From NCBI GenBank assembly GCA_033809995.1, contig JAPXKQ010000092.1:1-9575 (forward strand): 9,575 nt of DNA. The letters are read 5' to 3'. This document shows, piece by piece, positions 6,836 through 9,575 of the stretch. Numbering within the stretch: position 1 is the stretch's first letter; the number at the start of each line of letters is the position of its first letter. This DNA is from Paratissierella sp033809995 (GTDB taxonomy: Bacteria; Bacillota; Clostridia; Tissierellales; Tissierellaceae). Below the pieces are notes generated by a model that was given only the letters and a program-made list of their open reading frames with translations, made no database searches and had not been told where the DNA came from. A program made the position numbers and the translations under genes.

Positions 6836-6857
6836 GCAAATGCTACTTATGATAATT

Positions 6858-8549
6858 TTAACCTAACAATTCCCTTATCTTTACAGTTAATATTTCTTTT
6901 CTTTTTTCATAAAACTCATCAAAGTTTTCTAATTCTAGTGATACATCTTCAGGAATAAATGCTTGTTTTCTAAATTCTTCTTTTTGAGAATCATTCATAT
7001 CATTATAGTAATCTACAAGCCTCATATCACTTTTACTTGCATTACTCCTACCTTCCAAAGAATGTAGATTAGCTAGCCTGTTACGGTTTCCTCTCCAGTT
7101 TCTCCAATCTTCCATAGATACTGCAATAGGCTTATTACCATCAAATCTTTCAAAAGGATGAAGATGATCTTGCTCATATTTGAAATGGCTATTTCTCCAA
7201 TCCAAACTCAGAAAGTATAAGGCTTCTCCAGCAACTCTGCTACCTTTTTCTTCATTTAAAATATCTTCAATTTTTCCATCTGTTACTCTAAGGTCATTCA
7301 TTTGGTTAAGCATTTCAACTGATATTTCATAATTGTTTTCATTAATTCTACTCTTCATTTGTTGCAATTTACTTGTCGTTCCAGATTGGAAGTAAGTAAA
7401 TAAGACTGCTCTTATTAAATAAGCACGAATACCATCAAGATTATTTCCGTAGTCTGGGTTATAGTAAATAAAATATATAATCGGTAATAACACGTTCCAG
7501 CTACTTGAGAATCTACTTACCCCTATTTTCATTTCCTTTAGAATACCTTCTAAATTTTTTAAAGCTTTTTTAAATTCATTCCAATTATTTTTTAACTCTT
7601 CGGCTATATTCTTATTAATATTTGATTTTACAACATCTCCATAAAGCATAAGAGCTGAACGAATTATAAAGTCTGTACCAAATCCTTCATAAGAATCTAC
7701 GAGTATTTTTCCGAATTCTGTCTTAGCACTTGGCCAATATGCTTCAAGTATAGACATGGTTATTTCAGATTTACGAAGAGCTTTACCACCACTATTAAAT
7801 CTTACAAACATCTCCAAGGCATCATCTTGTTTCATGTCATGGATTTCAGTATATCTAATTAATTTTTCTTCAAAAATTTTATTGTAAAGCTTATTCAAAA
7901 TATTCCTGGCATAATCTTTGCTATCTGCTGGAACATTAGAGATTGCATCTTCAATGGCCTTCTCCCTAGTTCTTTCATCTTGAAACTTTGTATCTAATAT
8001 ATTTTTTATCTCAAATTGTGTAGGACTTTGTCTTCCAATTTTATCGCTGAATTTAATATCAAATTTCTTACTATTGTATTCCTCTTCATCAATGGCTATC
8101 TTATTTTTATTTAATTCAATTAGTAGTTTTGTTACAATACCTCCACTGCTTTTTCGCCTTGCATATTTTTGCCTTATAAAAGCTTCTCCGTATAAGGATA
8201 AAAATAAAGAAGTCAATCTTTGTTGTCCATCAAGGACTGCGGTGTCAGTTAAATTAACATTTATATTACTTAATTCATAATTAACTGTATCTGCCTGTTT
8301 ACGATTATCAAATGTAACATCATTTAAAAAATTACAAAAATATGTATCCCAAGTAACATTATCATCATCAACATGCCAAAATAAAAAAGTAGCTATAGGA
8401 TAATCTAAAAGAATAGAGTCCCACAGTTTTTCTACTTGCTCCATACTCCATACATACTGTCTTTGAAATGCAGGCATAACATATTTACCATTTTTTATAT
8501 TTTCTAATGCTTCATAAATACTTATACTACTATCAACTAGTCTACTCAT
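6858..8549 (-). CDS. DUF262 / HNH-type protein (GmrSD, BrxU, SspE class)
   Basis: This 563-residue protein (from the ATG at 8549) combines two marks of the single-chain GmrSD class. At the N-terminus is a DUF262 domain with a ParB-like fold: PAFQRQYVW (26-34) and LDGQQRLTSL (106-115), the latter thought to bind or hydrolyse nucleotide. At the C-terminus is an HNH-like nuclease site: DHLHPFE (from 461), then NRLANLHSLEGRSNASKSD, with His462/His464, Asn494, Asn503 and Lys506 as candidate catalytic or structural residues. Related proteins restrict phage DNA with modified bases (GmrSD, BrxU) or act with phosphorothioate marks (SspE). The substrate here cannot be told from sequence. The middle, about 150-440, is helical. 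GGGGAGG lies 6 bases before the chosen ATG; a GTG 15 bases earlier would overlap that site. The gene overlaps the stop of the upstream gene by 8 bp, implying coupled translation. Confidence 0.88.
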   Translation of the reverse strand: MSRLVDSSISIYEALENIKNGKYVMPAFQRQYVWSMEQVEKLWDSILLDYPIATFLFWHVDDDNVTWDTYFCNFLNDVTFDNRKQADTVNYELSNINVNLTDTAVLDGQQRLTSLFLSLYGEAFIRQKYARRKSSGGIVTKLLIELNKNKIAIDEEEYNSKKFDIKFSDKIGRQSPTQFEIKNILDTKFQDERTREKAIEDAISNVPADSKDYARNILNKLYNKIFEEKLIRYTEIHDMKQDDALEMFVRFNSGGKALRKSEITMSILEAYWPSAKTEFGKILVDSYEGFGTDFIIRSALMLYGDVVKSNINKNIAEELKNNWNEFKKALKNLEGILKEMKIGVSRFSSSWNVLLPIIYFIYYNPDYGNNLDGIRAYLIRAVLFTYFQSGTTSKLQQMKSRINENNYEISVEMLNQMNDLRVTDGKIEDILNEEKGSRVAGEALYFLSLDWRNSHFKYEQDHLHPFERFDGNKPIAVSMEDWRNWRGNRNRLANLHSLEGRSNASKSDMRLVDYYNDMNDSQKEEFRKQAFIPEDVSLELENFDEFYEKRKEILTVKIRELLG

Positions 8550-9069
8550 TCTTATCCTCCCCACTATAAAAACTTGATTTATATTTCAATAATGTATCTT
8601 CTATTTCACCCCATAGCCACACATTTTCCCCATCGTCTTCAAAGACCTTTCCATGACTTTTTGCACCATCTATTTTCATTTGTGAGTAATTATTTTTAAA
8701 GGTAGGTACATATAGTTCTGGGTAATCCTTTTCACTACATAATTGCTCCATCATACTTATAGTGGCAGACTCTGCTATATCAAGAGCTGTAAAATATGCT
8801 CTTATAATTTTATGATTATACTGCTCTGGCTTTAATGCCCAAATAGGAATACGACCAATAGCTTTCCCATAATAATCATTAACACCTTCATCAGATTTAG
8901 AAACCTTCTTAGGCTTATATTCATGAGAAGCCTTTTCAAAAGTCTTTGCTATATACCATCTCATACACATTTCAATAGCTTCTTCCTCGGATTCCTTAGA
9001 GATATCCATAGCAAGTAAAAACTTTTCGTATACATCCTCATCTATAAAAAAGCTTACTTTTTTGCTCAT
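8542..9069 (-). CDS. Ribbon-helix-helix-like N-terminus plus unknown C-terminal domain
   Basis: This 175-residue protein is first in the gene series. Residues 4-45 (KKVSFFIDEDVYEKF, then two helices) look like a ribbon-helix-helix DNA-binding unit: a short basic strand, a helix, a turn, and a second helix (EEEAIEMCMRWYIAKTF). After a basic linker, the C-terminal part (about 64-165) has segments GRIPIWALKPEQYNHKIIRAYF, NNYSQMK and SHGKVFEDDGENVWLW, which I recall from firmicute hypothetical proteins without a tested role. It could be an autorepressor, an antitoxin-like partner, or a DNA-targeting partner for the DUF262 protein encoded next, which overlaps it by 8 bp. GAGGAG lies 8 bases before the ATG. 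Its promoter carries repeated TTAGTC/ACTAAT motifs of the kind such proteins bind. Confidence 0.7.
   Translation of the reverse strand: MSKKVSFFIDEDVYEKFLLAMDISKESEEEAIEMCMRWYIAKTFEKASHEYKPKKVSKSDEGVNDYYGKAIGRIPIWALKPEQYNHKIIRAYFTALDIAESATISMMEQLCSEKDYPELYVPTFKNNYSQMKIDGAKSHGKVFEDDGENVWLWGEIEDTLLKYKSSFYSGEDKNE
8556..8562 (-). promoter_or_regulatory. Ribosome binding site deciding the DUF262 gene start
   Basis: GGGGAGG lies 6 bases before the ATG at 8549 and inside the last codons of the upstream gene. It overlaps the alternative GTG (8564), which therefore is unlikely to be the start. Confidence 0.7.
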
Positions 9070-9103
9070 TTTTCACACTCCTCAATTAGTAAATCTTAAA
9101 AAG

Positions 9104-9132
9104 AGAATATCAGTATTTTAGTCATTAGTCAA
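9104..9132 (-). promoter_or_regulatory. Sigma-A-type promoter of the gene series
   Basis: On the minus strand TTGACT (9132-9127) and TATTCT (9109-9104) are separated by exactly 17 bases, about 35 bp before the first start codon. The match to TTGACA/TATAAT is 5 of 6 and 4 of 6. The -35 box lies within a cluster of repeated motifs, which suggests repression at this site. Confidence 0.65.
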
Positions 9133-9153
9133 TACTAATACACTAATTTAGTC
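9118..9153. promoter_or_regulatory. Putative operator: repeated TTAGTC/ACTAAT motifs
   Basis: On the plus strand TTAGTC occurs at 9118, 9125 and 9148, and ACTAAT at 9134 and 9142. ATTAGT (9124-9129) and ACTAAT (9134-9139) form a perfect 6-bp inverted repeat with a 4-base gap that overlaps the -35 box. Several short half-sites in both orientations are typical of ribbon-helix-helix operators, so the product of the first gene is the obvious candidate to bind here. Confidence 0.5.
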
Positions 9154-9161
9154 TTTGAAAA

Positions 9162-9175
9162 AATAAAGCTTTATT
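9162..9175. repeat. 14-bp perfect palindrome
   Basis: AATAAAGCTTTATT is self-complementary over its whole length and lies just upstream of the promoter and motif cluster. It may be a further binding site or chance in AT-rich DNA. It has too small a loop to be a terminator. Confidence 0.35.
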
Positions 9176-9575
9176 CCTAAATGAATATTTTTATGAACTT
9201 AAGATAAAAGATCTAATACACGCTGACATTAGCTATAAAGTGCGGTAATATAAATATATAAATCAAATACTTAGCTTAATGCCTGCTTTTAAAATAACAT
9301 TAATAGCAAGCACAGTAAGTGTAGACACACTTACGAGAAAATTGATGAAGCGGACCCTTTTAGGCTCGCTTCTTTTTATCCAATTTTCTACTTGTTCCTA
9401 TCGGAATGATTTAGGGGACACCCCTAATACCCTGTTATAAATGAAAATAAAAAGTCTAGTGGTAATATGTCAAGACAATAATAATTAATATTTGAAAGAA
9501 ATATCCACTGTTTCTTAAAAAAATGCGTACTTTAATAAGCCTTCAGAAAACTGCAATTTTTGAAGGTGTTAAAGG
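9176..9575. other. Intergenic region without a convincing gene; stem-loop cluster
   Basis: The stretch upstream of the gene series holds no reading frame with a ribosome binding site. Its main content is the stem-loop cluster at 9315-9427. To the right there is a possible minus-strand promoter (TTGACA near 9467-9472, with only a weak -10). At the window end is a hairpin formed by CCTTCA (9540-9545) and TGAAGG (9561-9566) that continues inwards through a run of A:T pairs. Confidence 0.5.
9315..9427. other. Stem-loop cluster, candidate origin of transfer
   Basis: Five inverted repeats lie within 113 bp: GTAAGTGT/ACACTTAC (9315-9322 with 9327-9334, loop AGAC); AGAAAATTG/CAATTTTCT (9336-9344 with 9381-9389), which encloses GAAGCG/CGCTTC (9347-9352 with 9367-9372); TTCC/GGAA (9395-9398 with 9403-9406); and TTAGGGG/CCCCTAA (9411-9417 with 9421-9427, loop ACA). 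The arrangement resembles transfer-origin regions beside relaxase genes in clostridial conjugative or mobilisable elements, and the sequence feels familiar from such loci, but I cannot confirm that here. No relaxase gene lies inside the window. A structured RNA or plasmid replication site are alternatives. Confidence 0.45.

Noticed and set aside
8550..8564. GTG at 8564 as start of the DUF262 gene
   Set aside because: It would leave the strong GGGGAGG site inside the coding region, six bases before a good ATG.
9279..9440. A 53-codon plus-strand reading frame from ATG to TAA across the stem-loop cluster
   Set aside because: There is no ribosome binding site before the ATG, and its whole length coincides with the inverted repeats, so the open frame is better explained by a conserved DNA structure than by a protein.
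9460..9475. Second strong promoter on the minus strand (TTGACA)
   Set aside because: The -35 box is perfect but no acceptable -10 box follows at the right distance, so I list it only as possible.

Overview
The window is AT-rich and has strong AGGAGG-type ribosome binding sites. Its protein families (an IS256-type transposase and several hypothetical families I associate with Clostridia) point to a low-GC Bacillota genome, probably a clostridium or close relative. Every supported gene lies on the minus strand, so transcription runs from right to left. There is no rRNA, tRNA or CRISPR array. The content is accessory: a broken insertion sequence, gene remnants, a structured intergenic region and a run of nuclease-like genes.

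From right to left: (1) 9070-9575 holds no convincing gene. It contains a cluster of five inverted repeats (9315-9427) that looks like a transfer origin or other processed DNA site, then a sigma-A-type promoter facing left. (2) 4808-9069 is a compact gene series: a small ribbon-helix-helix-like protein; a DUF262 plus HNH-type protein of the GmrSD/BrxU/SspE class, joined to the first gene by an 8-bp overlap; a 510-residue protein of unknown function; and a GIY-YIG-like putative nuclease. A 428-residue membrane-anchored protein (3498-4784) follows after 23 bp. (3) 3211-3497 is a scar with two gene remnants: a stop-containing fragment related to the 510-residue gene, and the first ~23 codons of what looks like a tyrosine phosphatase gene. 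(4) 1631-3242 holds two overlapping genes, a Tudor-like/cysteine-rich protein and a small HEXXH zinc metallopeptidase. (5) 6-1626 is an IS256-family element with 18-bp terminal repeats. Its transposase is frameshifted, and it carries an unusually long, highly structured non-coding tail (about 24-316).

Functional reading: the series at 3498-9069 is best read as a candidate phage-defence locus. It has a DUF262/HNH enzyme, a second predicted nuclease, a membrane protein with a second hydrophobic segment, and a DNA-binding-like first gene whose promoter carries repeated TTAGTC/ACTAAT motifs suited to autoregulation. I do not recognise this exact gene set as a named system. That the five genes work together is an inference from spacing and orientation only. 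The remnants and the IS show that the left side has been repeatedly remodelled.
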